Notes: generated by a model from the letters alone, not told the origin. 64,000 bases of DNA from Bacillus sp. ISL-51 (GCF_018613535.1 NZ_JAGGQB010000002.1:224562-288561), one strand, 5' to 3'. Counted from the first letter of the stretch, positions 25,725-34,866 are shown. Numbers and translations are program-made.

Positions 25725-26123
25725 TCAATTGTTTATTGTGAAGCGCATTCTGAGAATGCCGTGACGCGTGTACCCGTCAATATCGGTGATCACCTGCATG
25801 CTGCGCATCTCAGAACGGCATAAAGAAAAGCCCTCTATTGTTAGGGGCCTGTTTGTCAATGCTTGAAGCACGAGGCTCAAAATCTCCATAGCTTCTTTTT
25901 TTCCGTTGTAACCTGACCAGCAATGCAGAACAACATTGATTTCTTCACCGCTGGACGTCTTTGTTTCAAATGGGGAAACATCATCATCCCCCATTGTCAC
26001 ATAAGGCTTTTGCTGATCTTTCGGGACTGCATCAAAGACGCCCGTGACGCGCCCGTTCAGCTCTTCGTCTGTTGATAACCTCTTAAATAGAGCAGCCTGC
26101 AACGGCCACAGGGCAGATCGCAT
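25725..26123 (-). CDS. tail terminator / completion protein (DUF3168)
   Basis: A 132-aa protein with the DUF3168 pattern (LQAALFKRLSTDEEL ... YVTMGDDDVSPFETKTSSGE ... HCWSGYNGKKEAMEIL). It caps the tail tube and is equivalent to SPP1 gp17. It is four bases upstream of the tail-tube gene. Confidence 0.85.
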   Translation of the reverse strand: MRSALWPLQAALFKRLSTDEELNGRVTGVFDAVPKDQQKPYVTMGDDDVSPFETKTSSGEEINVVLHCWSGYNGKKEAMEILSLVLQALTNRPLTIEGFSLCRSEMRSMQVITDIDGYTRHGILRMRFTINN

Positions 26124-26141
26124 GATGACAGCTCCTTTCTA

Positions 26142-26558
26142 TCACATTTGACTGGCAAAATACCGCATGCCTTCATCCACCGCTGGATTCCAGAACGGCT
26201 GCGCCCGCATTCCCCGCGTGACCACCCATCTATTAAGCTTGGTGTCATAATATACCCACGGCGTTTGCCGGCCGCCGCCTTCCTCTGCATAAATCCCTGT
26301 TCCATATTCCACATATACGGCATAATCAGCACCAACAGAAATAACGGCCCGTAAGCCGCCCTCTTGGTAGTCGATTTCAATTGAATTTTTCAGGTTCCCC
26401 CCGTCTATTGCGGCGGTCGGAGCATTCAGAACAGCATGGCTGTAAATCAGCTCGGCCGTGTCTGTGACCAGTTGCTTAATATCATCTATGACCCGGTTTC
26501 TGAACTCGCTCGTGGCTCTTTGCATCTGCCTGACCCATCTACCACTGACCTCAGCCAT
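26142..26558 (-). CDS. HK97 gp10-like tail completion protein
   Basis: A 138-aa protein of the HK97-gp10 family (LIYSHAVLNAPTAAIDGGNL ... DYAVYVEYGTGIYAEEGGG). Its start overlaps the preceding head-tail adaptor stop by 8 bases. Acts in head-tail joining or tail completion. Confidence 0.85.
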   Translation of the reverse strand: MAEVSGRWVRQMQRATSEFRNRVIDDIKQLVTDTAELIYSHAVLNAPTAAIDGGNLKNSIEIDYQEGGLRAVISVGADYAVYVEYGTGIYAEEGGGRQTPWVYYDTKLNRWVVTRGMRAQPFWNPAVDEGMRYFASQM

Positions 26559-26889
26559 TGCCCTTCAGCACCCCCGTAACCTGACATTTCAAATTCATAA
26601 TCTCATGCATGCCGCCCTGGTCGATCGGTTCTGATTTGAGAGTCAGCACCTTGTTTTCGTAGATGATCCGCATTGTCTTCTCAATATCAGTGCGATACGG
26701 GAAATACACATTGCAATCAACCGGGTTCTGAAGTTGCTGAGCCTGATAATATTCCCGGGACGTAATCCCCCCGACAAAGGCCTCTGTTGTGAGATAATCG
26801 GTGAATTTTTCAACATAGCCCCCGCCGCCGTCCGGCACCTTTTCCAACCGCTGAAACGTTATGACGTGCGGGAATTCCTCATAGATCAT
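26551..26889 (-). CDS. head-tail adaptor (SPP1 gp16-like head-completion stopper)
   Basis: A 112-aa protein (FPHVITFQRLEKVPDGGGGY ... SREYYQAQQLQNPVDCNVYF) of the SPP1 gp16/HK97 gp7-like family, forming the stopper ring under the portal. Overlaps both neighbours by a few bases. Confidence 0.82.
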   Translation of the reverse strand: MIYEEFPHVITFQRLEKVPDGGGGYVEKFTDYLTTEAFVGGITSREYYQAQQLQNPVDCNVYFPYRTDIEKTMRIIYENKVLTLKSEPIDQGGMHEIMNLKCQVTGVLKGNG

Positions 26890-27185
26890 TTAACTCTCAG
26901 CCTTCGATATGGCGTAAGGTGTTTTGTGATGTACCGAGGAAATTCTGTATTGTACGAATAGGACACATCCCCCATGCTTCTTCCCGAGAGTCCAGAAGGA
27001 TTCATGTTATATTCCGCAGCCTTCGCAACAAAAAGCTTCACGCCAGCTGGTAAAGCCTCCGGATCGAAAGTGTTGCTACAAAAATCACTGGCAGACTCAA
27101 TCAAAATAGGGACTATTTCAGACAAATATTCGTCATGCCTATCTGTCTTAATCTCTGTCATTCGCTTTACTTGTGCGATGTCCAC
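26886..27185 (-). CDS. head-tail connector (gp6/gp15-like)
   Basis: A 99-aa helical protein (YLSEIVPILIESASDFCSNTF ... KLFVAKAAEYNMNPSG) of the phage gp6-like/SPP1 gp15 connector family, docking beneath the portal. Overlaps the adaptor start by four bases. Confidence 0.82.
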   Translation of the reverse strand: MDIAQVKRMTEIKTDRHDEYLSEIVPILIESASDFCSNTFDPEALPAGVKLFVAKAAEYNMNPSGLSGRSMGDVSYSYNTEFPRYITKHLTPYRRLRVK

Positions 27186-27193
27186 TGAATCAC

Positions 27194-27445
27194 CTACTCT
27201 TCACCTAAGACAATCTTGATCAGTTCGTCTTTAGGCGCTTTAGGGTCAAAATCATATTCATTCTCTTTCAAGAAAGCAATAATCTCATCTTTGTTTACCT
27301 TCTGCAGTTGAGCCTCAGTCATATCAAGAAGATCGGCAGCTGGCTTCTTGACCTCATCCACTCTCTTAAAGCCAATATGAGAATAAACCACCTCGAAAGC
27401 CTTTTCAGTGCATTGAATGGTTTTGGAACCGTTAGATGCTTTCAT
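27194..27445 (-). CDS. hypothetical head-region protein (YqbF-like position)
   Basis: An 83-aa protein. The N-terminal beta part (QCTEKAFEVVYSHIGFKRV) is followed by a Rho_N/SAP-like helical pair (LDMTEAQLQKVNKDEIIAFL ... APKDELIKIVLGEE). Between head fibre and connector genes. Similar small proteins with a SAP-like C-terminus occur at this place in Bacillus phages; role unknown. Confidence 0.65.
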   Translation of the reverse strand: MKASNGSKTIQCTEKAFEVVYSHIGFKRVDEVKKPAADLLDMTEAQLQKVNKDEIIAFLKENEYDFDPKAPKDELIKIVLGEE

Positions 27446-27446
27446 A

Positions 27447-27782
27447 TCACGCGCCGCCTCCTTCCAGTGCTTTTATCCGATTCTCTAAATCAGATAGTTT
27501 GGCTGTCACATCGTCACCGAGTTTAGCTAAAGTAACTGCTTTGGCACCGATGTTGGCATTTTGTACACTACCGGTGCCGATGTTACGATTTTGGACAGAC
27601 CCATCACCGATATTGATGTTTTTCACTTCTCCGTCGCCGATCATTTCCGAAGTGATAGTTTTAGGAGCAGGTGCAGAACCCGATAACCCGGTCACCTTCG
27701 CACCCTCTTTTATTTCAAGCTCGCCGCCGATCACCAATTTGTCGCCGTTATTAGTGTTATAGTTTTTAGATGTGTACCCCAT
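27447..27782 (-). CDS. head fibre protein (phi29 gp8.5-like)
   Basis: A 111-aa protein with a head-binding N-terminus (YTSKNYNTNNGDKLVIGGEL). The middle is three near-repeats of IGDGSVQNxNIG, then a trimeric coiled coil (AKLSDLENRIKALEGGGA). This is the Head_fiber arrangement, giving spikes on the capsid surface. Directly after the major capsid gene. Confidence 0.8.
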   Translation of the reverse strand: MGYTSKNYNTNNGDKLVIGGELEIKEGAKVTGLSGSAPAPKTITSEMIGDGEVKNINIGDGSVQNRNIGTGSVQNANIGAKAVTLAKLGDDVTAKLSDLENRIKALEGGGA

Positions 27783-27786
27783 AAGC

Positions 27787-28704
27787 TTACGCCTCCGTTA
27801 CTGGTGTAATAGCAGCAAAAGCAGCATCGGTCAATGTCATGAATCCGACTTGCTGAGTTACACGGAGAGCAACCATATCTCTCTCATACAAGTTGATCGG
27901 GTTTCCGTCTGCATCGACAATCGTTGTCAATGTTGCATCCTCTGAGATTTTGTATTCCATTCCTTGAGGGATTCCGTAACGTGTGTAATTCCAGTCAGCC
28001 GCAAGTAATGCCGCTTTTTCGTAATCCCATGACTTAGAATCCACATATCCAATCGGAAGGCCAAGGGCCTGCTGTGTGGCGCCGCCTGTCGCATCGTTGA
28101 AGATCGGAAGCCCGTTACCGTCCTTAGTACCACGAAGTTTCTGACGGAATCGGCGTGTTGTTGTAAAGCCGTTTACATCTTTGTCAGCGTCTTCGACCAA
28201 AGCCATGACCCCGCTTAACTCATCATATAGATTGCCAAGTGAGTTGAACGCAATTGTGTTACCAGATTCCTTGATTTTTTCAAATACAGATACGCCTTTT
28301 CCAAACGGTGAATCTACACCGAATAACGCAGCCTGATCAAATTTGATCGCAAAGGCTTCAGCGATAGCCGGGCGCATTTGTGTGAAGAAATCTGTTACAG
28401 AGTAGCGCAAGAATTCTTTAGAAACAGGGATGATGACACCCAATTTCTTTGAAATCATTTTTGCTGTTAACCATTGGGCCTTAGATGTTTGAATTCTATC
28501 GCCCTCTCCAACCCAGTAAGCTCCCGGTCCAGAAGCCAAGTACGTGAATTCCTTCACCGGCTTACTCATTTCTTCATATTTTGCTAGTTTCGTGACAGCA
28601 GATTGAGTCATAAATTCTTTTAAAACCAGCGTTCCTTGTTCAGTTGGAACCTTCCCATTTACTGAGTCTTGCATTAATGCATTGTTTGGATTAAATGTTG
28701 GCAT
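27787..28704 (-). CDS. major capsid protein (HK97 fold)
   Basis: A 305-aa protein of the phage capsid family (MTQSAVTKLAKYEEMSKPVK ... LGVIIPVSKEFLRYSVTDFF ... WNYTRYGIPQGMEYKISEDA). No N-terminal protease domain or long delta region is present; scaffolding comes from the separate gene just before it. Good site (ggagggctatcttta) before the ATG. Confidence 0.92.
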   Translation of the reverse strand: MPTFNPNNALMQDSVNGKVPTEQGTLVLKEFMTQSAVTKLAKYEEMSKPVKEFTYLASGPGAYWVGEGDRIQTSKAQWLTAKMISKKLGVIIPVSKEFLRYSVTDFFTQMRPAIAEAFAIKFDQAALFGVDSPFGKGVSVFEKIKESGNTIAFNSLGNLYDELSGVMALVEDADKDVNGFTTTRRFRQKLRGTKDGNGLPIFNDATGGATQQALGLPIGYVDSKSWDYEKAALLAADWNYTRYGIPQGMEYKISEDATLTTIVDADGNPINLYERDMVALRVTQQVGFMTLTDAAFAAITPVTEA

Positions 28705-28719
28705 TAAAGATAGCCCTCC

Positions 28720-29301
28720 TTATTTTCTAATACTTGCTTCAGCTGCAAGCGAGCTGATGTCTAAATCTTGATTTGTCGGTTCATTGCTGCCGGACTGGAC
28801 ATCACGGCCATTCTCTTGAAACTTGGATTCAATAGCCTTTTGGAGTGCAGCATTGTACTTCTCTTCGAATGCTCCGAGGTTCTTCATCGTTGATTCTTCA
28901 TCCTCACCGATAAAGAATTCCACTACACCTGCCGGCAGTTGCTTTTCAGAGGCATAAGAAACAGCTTTGTTTAAAAGCTTTTCACGTTGTGCCGCTGTCT
29001 TTTGATCTTCCAGCTCCTTTTCGAGCTTCCTGATCCGCTTCTGCTCTTCTGTTTCTTCCGGATAAAGCTCTTTTACCTTTGCATCAACCAGAGCATCGAG
29101 GTTGTTCGCCTTCCACGTATCAAGGCCTTTCGTAAAATGGGAATCCAACCGAGGCTGAATGAGACGTTTTCCTTCTTCTGTATCTAAAAACCCATTCACC
29201 TTGTCAGCTGACAAGGCAGAAAGTTCATTCAGATACGACTTAACATCTTCGTTCTCTTTATTTTCTTCGAGAAATTTTTTCACATCTTCTAAAGTTGGCA
29301 T
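28720..29301 (-). CDS. capsid scaffolding protein (DUF4355)
   Basis: A 193-aa acidic, highly charged helical protein (VKKFLEENKENEDVKSYLNE ... RIRKLEKELEDQKTAAQREK) with a low-complexity C-terminus. It is the SPP1 gp11/DUF4355 scaffold pattern immediately before the capsid gene. Confidence 0.87.
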   Translation of the reverse strand: MPTLEDVKKFLEENKENEDVKSYLNELSALSADKVNGFLDTEEGKRLIQPRLDSHFTKGLDTWKANNLDALVDAKVKELYPEETEEQKRIRKLEKELEDQKTAAQREKLLNKAVSYASEKQLPAGVVEFFIGEDEESTMKNLGAFEEKYNAALQKAIESKFQENGRDVQSGSNEPTNQDLDISSLAAEASIRK

Positions 29302-29403
29302 TACGTTTCTTCCTCCTTCGCCCTCTACAGTGCGCGCCTGTTATGAGTGCATGAAAAATAAGCCTTTTAACGTCATGCTCAGGACAAAATAAAAAGCCGC
29401 TGT

Positions 29404-30330
29404 TTAACGGCTTCCCTTTTCCTCAATGGATTTGTACCATTCTTCATAGGTTTGGTATGGGATTGTTTGACCTGCCCCGCTGCCGCCTTCCCTCGCCCTT
29501 CTCGTATCCGGCAGGACGCCGTTTACTTTAAAAGCAATCGTACAACGGCAGTTTATGTCATCTTTCGCATTATTCATGTGCCCCGGAGCCGGTCCGACGC
29601 CGCCGTAAATTGATTTGAAGAGCCCATTGCGCTCTATTGTCTTCCCATCCAGCTTCCTGTGCCCGGCTCGTGTTTTTAGATCAAGGGTAGCATTCCACAT
29701 CTTTTTAAGATTGCTCCGTTTTGAGGCCTTCTCAGCGCTTTCCATCCTTGCCGAGACTTGTGCCCTATGAGCTTCTGTTCTCGCCACGTCACGGGCTTTC
29801 CTGCGGGCAAATTCGGTCGCTCTTTCAATGCGGCGGGCGATCTTTGAATAATCCTCCCCCGCTTGTAAGCCCTGCGCGACGGAAATTTGAATCTGCCGGA
29901 CATAATCGTCTCGATGCCGCCTGTATATCGCTGACAAAGTCAATTCAGCTATAGGGTTTAGAATGGCCTGCCGAATGACTTCGGCTGTCGGGATGCTAAA
30001 ACCCAAGTTAACCACGGATTCCATTTCAAATAGATAAGCAGAACGCATATAATTCTCTAAAAACTGCTTGGCTGCTAATGCCTCAACAATAGTCAGAATG
30101 GTTTTGAAAGCCTTGTGAGATTCCTCGGCCATCCTCTCCATTTCCTTGTTCAGACGATTGTATTTGTTGGCATCGGCTAAGGTAAGCTGGCCGTCCTTGC
30201 TGTACTTCGCATACAGCCGGGCAATTTGTGCATTGATCTCCTTTAAGCGAGACGCAAAAACGACATCAATCTTCTGAGCATCCTCAGTGATCATGTCGTC
30301 CAGGTACTTATCAATATCATTCTGGTTCAT
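29404..30330 (-). CDS. head morphogenesis protein (SPP1 gp7 family)
   Basis: About 308 aa. Helical N-terminus, then the phage Mu F/SPP1 gp7 domain with VARTEAHRAQVSARMESAEK and the zinc-like motif GHMNNAKDDINCRCTIAF. A minor head protein linked to DNA ejection in SPP1. The frame reaches 30360. The ATG at 30330 (NQNDIDKYLDD) behind ggcggtgatgaag is my choice, the one at 30336 being possible. Overlaps the portal stop. Confidence 0.87.
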   Translation of the reverse strand: MNQNDIDKYLDDMITEDAQKIDVVFASRLKEINAQIARLYAKYSKDGQLTLADANKYNRLNKEMERMAEESHKAFKTILTIVEALAAKQFLENYMRSAYLFEMESVVNLGFSIPTAEVIRQAILNPIAELTLSAIYRRHRDDYVRQIQISVAQGLQAGEDYSKIARRIERATEFARRKARDVARTEAHRAQVSARMESAEKASKRSNLKKMWNATLDLKTRAGHRKLDGKTIERNGLFKSIYGGVGPAPGHMNNAKDDINCRCTIAFKVNGVLPDTRRAREGGSGAGQTIPYQTYEEWYKSIEEKGSR

Positions 30331-31720
30331 CTTCATCACCGCCCGCGTCTGTTTCCACATCCGTTAACGGCGGCATGTTGAGCCTGTATTCCTCTTCTTC
30401 CTCTTCCATCTTCTTCAGCTCATACTGGACATCATCAACAAACGACAACAGAGACAGGCGGGTTTCTTCACTTACCATTCCTTTAAGCTGTCCCGTCGTG
30501 TTTGCTTCTTCCAGTACATTTGCCGGAAGGTTTCTCTTAAATCCAAACCAAACTTTTTTATAATCTTCTGCTGCCGCTTGCCTTTTAGTGTCCCATGCGG
30601 AAAAAATCAGTTTATATTGATAACGCAGAGCAGCCGTCATCTTCCGTTCCATTGTGATGCATTTGTTTTCAAGCGACATCAATTTATATTTCATCGCAAC
30701 CCCTGAAACATTCCCACCAAAAGATTCATCGGAGAAATTGACCGATTTCGCAAAACGGAGAATATTCTCTTCCAACCTATCAAGATGGTTTTCTATAATG
30801 GCATCGTTTATATCCTTTGTCAGATAGCTTACGTCGTCTTTTTCGTCATACAATTCAAGGATTCCGGTCTTTTTGAGCTGATCAAGCGTCTCTTCATCCG
30901 CGCCAAGCCCTTTTAAAATCAGATAAGCCAGTCGATATTGCTCAATCTCATTCGATGCATCGGACAACGTGCGGTCATACGCATCAATTAACGAAAGAAC
31001 CTTTTCGGCATCTCCCTTTAGTTCCTTGTTATTCGCTAAACCGAATAAGGGGCAGCCATCAAAAAGATGTAAGACCTTTTTATCAAAAGTGAAGGCCGAG
31101 CTGTCTTTCGTACTGAAATAATAAACATATTTCTGATCATAGAATTCTGCTTTGATCTTTCCGCCGTACACCGTGTAATATCGCAAAGCGTAAGCAGGTT
31201 CATGGATGCTTCCATCAGTAATAAAGGCGCATTCCCATGGATCAATATTTTTTATACGCTCGTTCCCAGAACGATCAACGTAAGCGAGGCGGGCGCCGTA
31301 ACCGCAAATAGAGGCCATCTTCCCCCACTCGCTGTCTTCATCAGCAATGTTATTTCCCATATTAAAATCTTCGATCAGCTGTTTTACAGGTATTGCAGTG
31401 CTTGCCGCATCGCTCTCATCAAACTCATATGCAATAGGGTGGCCGAACAAATAGCCCACCTTTGTATCAATGATTTCAGAGTCAAACGAGTTGTTCAGCC
31501 TATTGTTTACTTTGTGATCAATACGTTTTAATTTTCCTGTTTCAAAATCCTCGTATTCAATGGCTTCTCTGGATAAGATCGGAACTCCTTGAACCTCAGC
31601 CTGGTACCGATCATAAAGCTTTTTCATTCTGTCATGATCCGGCTTATGTTCCTGAATGATCTTGTCAATCAATTCAGGCGTTATGCCGGACTGTTCAATC
31701 ATGTCTATAAAATGATTCAT
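30317..31720 (-). CDS. portal protein (SPP1 gp6 type)
   Basis: A 467-aa portal (KPDHDRMKKLYDRYQAEVQG ... VGYLFGHPIAYEFDESDAAS ... FGGNVSGVAMKYKLMSLENK) with an acidic C-terminus. Forms the dodecameric DNA channel at one capsid vertex. Its ATG overlaps the terminase stop by one base. Confidence 0.93.
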   Translation of the reverse strand: MNHFIDMIEQSGITPELIDKIIQEHKPDHDRMKKLYDRYQAEVQGVPILSREAIEYEDFETGKLKRIDHKVNNRLNNSFDSEIIDTKVGYLFGHPIAYEFDESDAASTAIPVKQLIEDFNMGNNIADEDSEWGKMASICGYGARLAYVDRSGNERIKNIDPWECAFITDGSIHEPAYALRYYTVYGGKIKAEFYDQKYVYYFSTKDSSAFTFDKKVLHLFDGCPLFGLANNKELKGDAEKVLSLIDAYDRTLSDASNEIEQYRLAYLILKGLGADEETLDQLKKTGILELYDEKDDVSYLTKDINDAIIENHLDRLEENILRFAKSVNFSDESFGGNVSGVAMKYKLMSLENKCITMERKMTAALRYQYKLIFSAWDTKRQAAAEDYKKVWFGFKRNLPANVLEEANTTGQLKGMVSEETRLSLLSFVDDVQYELKKMEEEEEEYRLNMPPLTDVETDAGGDEDEPE

Positions 31721-32934
31721 CAGCTCACCCCTCTCCGTCTTTTCGGTTTATTATGCGAATACAGAGCGTACCGGAGAGCATCCAGCACGTCGTCCCATTC
31801 CTTCACAGGGTCGCCGGTCTTGGGATTCCATACATACATGAAAATTTCTTTTTTGAAGCGCTCAACCTTATCTTTCACGATGAATAATTCATTTCTCTTA
31901 AACAGCCGGGCCACTTCTTCAATACCGGATACGATCGCCTTATCAGCGTTCAATGCACGCAGTTTCTCCCTGCGGAATCGCTGAACGTGTTCCGGCCGCG
32001 CGGAATCGCAGTAGAAATTAATGTTTCCGTACCGCTCTTTGATGTCCTTCGCTACCTTCACCCAGTAGTCAATCTCTTCGTGCCGCTTGCAATGTTCTTC
32101 GAGCAAATAAAAACACCCTTGGTCATCTTGTCCGATTACGACAATAGAACCCGGGTGATCATATCCCCAGTCAACCCCCGCAAAATACTTCTTGAAATTG
32201 ACGCGTCTGTTTTCAAATTCCTCGGAGCCGATATAGTGAATGTCCTTATTGAAATCCTTGTAAATGACCCCTTCAGGCGCCACCCAATAACCGTATATGT
32301 CCCGATCTGTAAACATGCCGCTCGGCGTCGATGCCACGATGCTCTCCACATATTCCGGATCGAGAAAATTGTTATCGAACAGCGAGAAATGAAATGACCG
32401 GATGTTCAGCCGGCCGCTTTTCAATACCTGCCCGTCTTTGTCGATATAATCCGTTTTGACGGTGTGCATCGGGTTTTCGGGGTTTGTATCCATCATGACC
32501 ACAGCGCCTTTATACGAGCACCGGGAAATGACTTCTTTCACGAATGAATCGTGCAGGGCGGTCGCTTCATTCAGGAATGCGCCGGCTGATGTGAACCCCC
32601 GCGCTTTTTTCCATGAATCAGCATTGGCGCCGTCAAAGCAATAAACACGGTTGCCGAATATTTCAACGGCATTCGACTTGTCGAGCCTCAATTCTTTACC
32701 CAGAATCAATTCCATATCGTTCAAGACATTTCGTTTTATGGCTGCCTGAGTGGCCCCGCCGATGATGAAGGATAAACCCATGTTTTGATACTTGCTGACA
32801 TGAGCAAGGAACGTCAAAAGGAGCACGAATGTTTTCCCTGCCCTCTTTGCACCGCTACAAATTAGAATTTTGGGTTGCTCTTTAATAAAGCTGTCCCAAA
32901 CTTCCTTTTGCTTTTTATTCAGTTCCATCGGCAT
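31720..32934 (-). CDS. terminase large subunit
   Basis: A 404-aa packaging motor. The ATPase domain has a Walker A-type [11 protein letters not shown] (about residue 26) and a Walker B-like AGAFLNEAT. The RNase H-like nuclease domain has [11 protein letters not shown] and YCDSARPEH. It is of the SPP1/PBSX terminase type, consistent with headful (pac) packaging. Overlaps the small subunit by 20 bases. Confidence 0.94.
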   Translation of the reverse strand: MPMELNKKQKEVWDSFIKEQPKILICSGAKRAGKTFVLLLTFLAHVSKYQNMGLSFIIGGATQAAIKRNVLNDMELILGKELRLDKSNAVEIFGNRVYCFDGANADSWKKARGFTSAGAFLNEATALHDSFVKEVISRCSYKGAVVMMDTNPENPMHTVKTDYIDKDGQVLKSGRLNIRSFHFSLFDNNFLDPEYVESIVASTPSGMFTDRDIYGYWVAPEGVIYKDFNKDIHYIGSEEFENRRVNFKKYFAGVDWGYDHPGSIVVIGQDDQGCFYLLEEHCKRHEEIDYWVKVAKDIKERYGNINFYCDSARPEHVQRFRREKLRALNADKAIVSGIEEVARLFKRNELFIVKDKVERFKKEIFMYVWNPKTGDPVKEWDDVLDALRYALYSHNKPKRRRGVS

Positions 32935-33676
32935 TCACCATTTTCCTCAACATTGCGGCAATATCATTTTCTTGGGTGTTTCCGTCGCCGCCATTAACAG
33001 CCTTCTTCGTCTTCTCGATATTCAAGCGCATTTGCTCCAATTTAAGGCGCCGCTCATCTTGCTCATGCGCCAGCTGGTCGAATTGCTTGATCAAGCTCCT
33101 GAGCTCTCCCATTGCCCGAGATTGAGCATTCAGGAATGTTGCATGACGATCCCAAGCGAATTGTATTTCAAACTCTTCTTCAGTGACGGCTTTTTCAAAA
33201 TACTCATTGCCCTCTTCGTCCTCTTCTTGGTGATAAACGTATTTCGCCTTTTTAAGCTCTTTTGCAAGGTCGTCTTTATTCTGTACAAACATAATGCGCT
33301 GCGCCCAGATAATAGCCGCATATTGTATCTGAATCTGATCCCATATCATATCAGCAGGGGAACGCTCCTGAATCTCTTCCATGATTTCAAGCGTTTCTTC
33401 CGGCAGATACTTTGAGAAGAACCCATGTGATACAGCATTTTGATTTCTTGCCGGAGCCGCCCCGCCGCTATTTCCTAATGCGTTTTTGTTGCCGGGTTGC
33501 CCTCCTATTTTTGTGTGCACACTTTTTTCAATGGGTGCACCCTTTTTCCTTTCCCAACCATGCCGCTGCTTCCACGATTTAATGGTGTTCACCGACACCC
33601 CGTACTTCTCGGCAAGGTCCTTGTATTTCATGCCTTTGACGTAATCCTTATACGCCTGAATGTGCTTTTCAGCCAT
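32915..33676 (-). CDS. terminase small subunit
   Basis: A 253-aa protein. The N-terminal HTH ([20 protein letters not shown]) recognises pac DNA. A basic Asn/Gly stretch ([12 protein letters not shown]) follows, then a helical oligomerisation region and a C-terminal tail. PBSX-type TerS. First gene of the late operon after a terminator at 33811-33834. Confidence 0.9.
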   Translation of the reverse strand: MAEKHIQAYKDYVKGMKYKDLAEKYGVSVNTIKSWKQRHGWERKKGAPIEKSVHTKIGGQPGNKNALGNSGGAAPARNQNAVSHGFFSKYLPEETLEIMEEIQERSPADMIWDQIQIQYAAIIWAQRIMFVQNKDDLAKELKKAKYVYHQEEDEEGNEYFEKAVTEEEFEIQFAWDRHATFLNAQSRAMGELRSLIKQFDQLAHEQDERRLKLEQMRLNIEKTKKAVNGGDGNTQENDIAAMLRKMVNADGTE

Positions 33677-33810
33677 CTACATTCACCGCCGCCCCCTTCT
33701 GATTCGTGTTTGTTTCGGAAAAGATATTCCCTCTAAACCGACGCCGCACTCAGACCGTTAACCGCCAATTGTTTTTCTGAGATTTACCGGAATCAGTTTA
33801 CAGAGAACAT

Positions 33811-33834
33811 AAAAAAACACCCCGAAGGGTGTTT
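33811..33834. terminator. terminator before the late operon
   Basis: The minus-strand hairpin AACACCC-ttc-GGGGTGTT runs into T7. It closes the Cse60-like gene just upstream of the small terminase. The pac site and a late promoter may lie in the following 135 bases, but I see no clear consensus. Confidence 0.85.
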
Positions 33835-33840
33835 ATTACA

Positions 33841-34029
33841 TTAGCTTATCTCCCAAACAATCAGGGTTTCTTTGTCATTAAGTTTAACAAATTGAGTAAG
33901 TCTCACATTTTCTGCTTTATGCTCTTCACCCAATTCTCTGCTAATCTCTCCAAGGAATTCCGCCCAATCTTCTTTGGGTTCGAAGACATGTTGATAAAAT
34001 TGCTTTACATTCATACCACCAATTATCAT
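33841..34029 (-). CDS. Cse60-like small protein
   Basis: About 62 aa. The pattern (NVKQFYQHVFEPKEDWAEFL ... LTQFVKLNDKETLIVWEI) resembles the sporulation-expressed Cse60 family of small Bacillus proteins. The ATG at 34029 follows GGGAGGTGAG with good spacing. Own terminator on each side. Function unknown. Confidence 0.6.
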   Translation of the reverse strand: MIIGGMNVKQFYQHVFEPKEDWAEFLGEISRELGEEHKAENVRLTQFVKLNDKETLIVWEIS

Positions 34030-34137
34030 AATTCTCACCTCCCACCTTATTATCGGTTAAGGAGTATGATAAAGGAACTATTCGCAAAATTTGTCGAACG
34101 AAAGCGCCCTTCATAAATAGGTGGCAACCGTAAGACG

Positions 34138-34162
34138 AAAAAACACCCTTTTGACAGGGTGC
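34138..34162 (-). terminator. terminator of the HTH gene
   Basis: The minus-strand hairpin GCACCCT-gtcaa-AAGGGTG is followed by TTTTTT. Confidence 0.85.
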
Positions 34163-34375
34163 TCATTTCCGTCTATGTTTTTGGAAATCCAAAATATCCT
34201 CTTTCAGAAAAAGCCTGTCCCGGGGCATTTCTTTCATCGGCTCTAATTCCCCGGTCTTTACTAACTGGTTCAGATACTGACGGGTGAACCCCAATATCTC
34301 AAGCGCCTCACTTGTATTGAGTATCTCTTCATTCAGAAATTTCTTGATTGCGTCACGCTCTTTAGGCTTGTACAT
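34163..34375 (-). CDS. MerR/excisionase-like HTH protein
   Basis: A 70-aa DNA-binding protein with a helix-turn-helix (ILNTSEALEILGFTRQYLNQ) and wing (LEPMKEMPRDRLFLKEDILD) in the Xis/MerR fold. The ATG at 34375 overlaps the previous gene and has site AAAGGATGAG. Could be the phage excisionase or a regulator; it is far from the integrase, so this stays open. Confidence 0.65.
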   Translation of the reverse strand: MYKPKERDAIKKFLNEEILNTSEALEILGFTRQYLNQLVKTGELEPMKEMPRDRLFLKEDILDFQKHRRK

Positions 34376-34382
34376 TTTTGAC

Positions 34383-34574
34383 TCATCCTTTTTTCTCACG
34401 ATATTTCAAGTAAAGGGAAAATGCTTTCTCAATGATCGAAACAACAAATAAAATGATCAGACTAATGTCGAGAGCCGTTTTCAATGGTCCCGCTGCCACA
34501 TCCTGACGGAAAAACAGCATATACGCCAGGGCGAGAAGAACAACAATATCGGTAGTGGACTGTACACTTTTCAT
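34383..34574 (-). CDS. small two-helix membrane protein
   Basis: A 63-aa protein with hydrophobic segments TDIVVLLALAYMLFF and TALDISLIILFVVSII and a basic C-terminus (YLKYREKKG). No ribosome site is visible before the ATG, which is unusual in this phage. It follows the YonT-like toxin locus closely. SPbeta has small genes downstream of yonT as well, but I cannot equate them. Confidence 0.5.
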   Translation of the reverse strand: MKSVQSTTDIVVLLALAYMLFFRQDVAAGPLKTALDISLIILFVVSIIEKAFSLYLKYREKKG

Positions 34575-34623
34575 TTTTTTGAAAGTGGCTGACTTTCAAG
34601 TATTTTTCTTTAGTCGCCGCATT

Positions 34624-34632
34624 TGCTATACT
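34624..34632 (+). promoter_or_regulatory. extended -10 promoter of the antisense RNA
   Basis: TGC-TATACT (34624-34632) is an extended -10 without a good -35. It points rightwards into the 3' end of the minus-strand toxin gene. Confidence 0.5.
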
Positions 34633-34638
34633 TGGAGC

Positions 34639-34722
34639 AAGGGAGAAGCGCTACCTTCTCCCTCGGCTCAAAATCATCTGCGCTTTCTTGGACGTCTGCG
34701 TTTTTTGATTTTGGGCTTTTTT
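34639..34722 (+). ncRNA. candidate SR6-like antisense RNA to the YonT-like toxin
   Basis: Begins after the extended -10. It contains the hairpin GGGAGAAG-cgctac-CTTCTCCC. It could end at a second stem, GCTCAAAATC (34666-34675) with GATTTTGGGC (34707-34716), followed by TTTTTT. It overlaps the 3' untranslated part and the last 49 bases of the toxin gene, the same tail-to-tail geometry as SR6/yonT in SPbeta. Confidence 0.5.
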
Positions 34723-34811
34723 GTTTTAAGCTTTTCCCTGATGATGAGGACTTTTTCAACAACTGTGAGAGTTGTGAGGATAATCCCCAGTACCAATGCG
34801 ATTTCAGCCAC
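34674..34811 (-). CDS. YonT-like type I toxin peptide
   Basis: A 45-aa peptide with a GTG start and a perfect site (AAAGGAGGGAAAGAAA). It has one N-terminal transmembrane helix (EIALVLGIILTTLTVVEKVL) and a strongly basic tail rich in Lys/Arg (KTKKPKIKKRRRPRKRR). The pattern TTLTVVEKV-basic tail matches SPbeta YonT as I remember it (TVLTINSLTIVEKV then a Lys/Arg tail). It has its own strong promoter and an opposing RNA gene. YonT-type peptides damage the membrane when not silenced by their antisense RNA. Confidence 0.72.
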   Translation of the reverse strand: MAEIALVLGIILTTLTVVEKVLIIREKLKTKKPKIKKRRRPRKRR

Positions 34812-34837
34812 TTTCTTTCCCTCCTTTCTATACTTTA

Positions 34838-34866
34838 ATTATACCTCGTTTATTTACTCACGTCAA
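34838..34866 (-). promoter_or_regulatory. strong SigA promoter of the YonT-like toxin
   Basis: On the minus strand TTGACG (34866-34861), exactly 17 bases and a perfect TATAAT (34843-34838) stand about 27 bases before the GTG. Confidence 0.88.

Noticed and set aside
26057..26380. Overlapping 107-codon minus-strand frame between connector genes
   Set aside because: It is a shadow of the DUF3168 and gp10-like genes, with no ribosome site or domain.
34085..34115. A second LexA box (gtcgaacgaaagcgcc)
   Set aside because: Only the CGAAC half matches; the second half lacks GTTYG.
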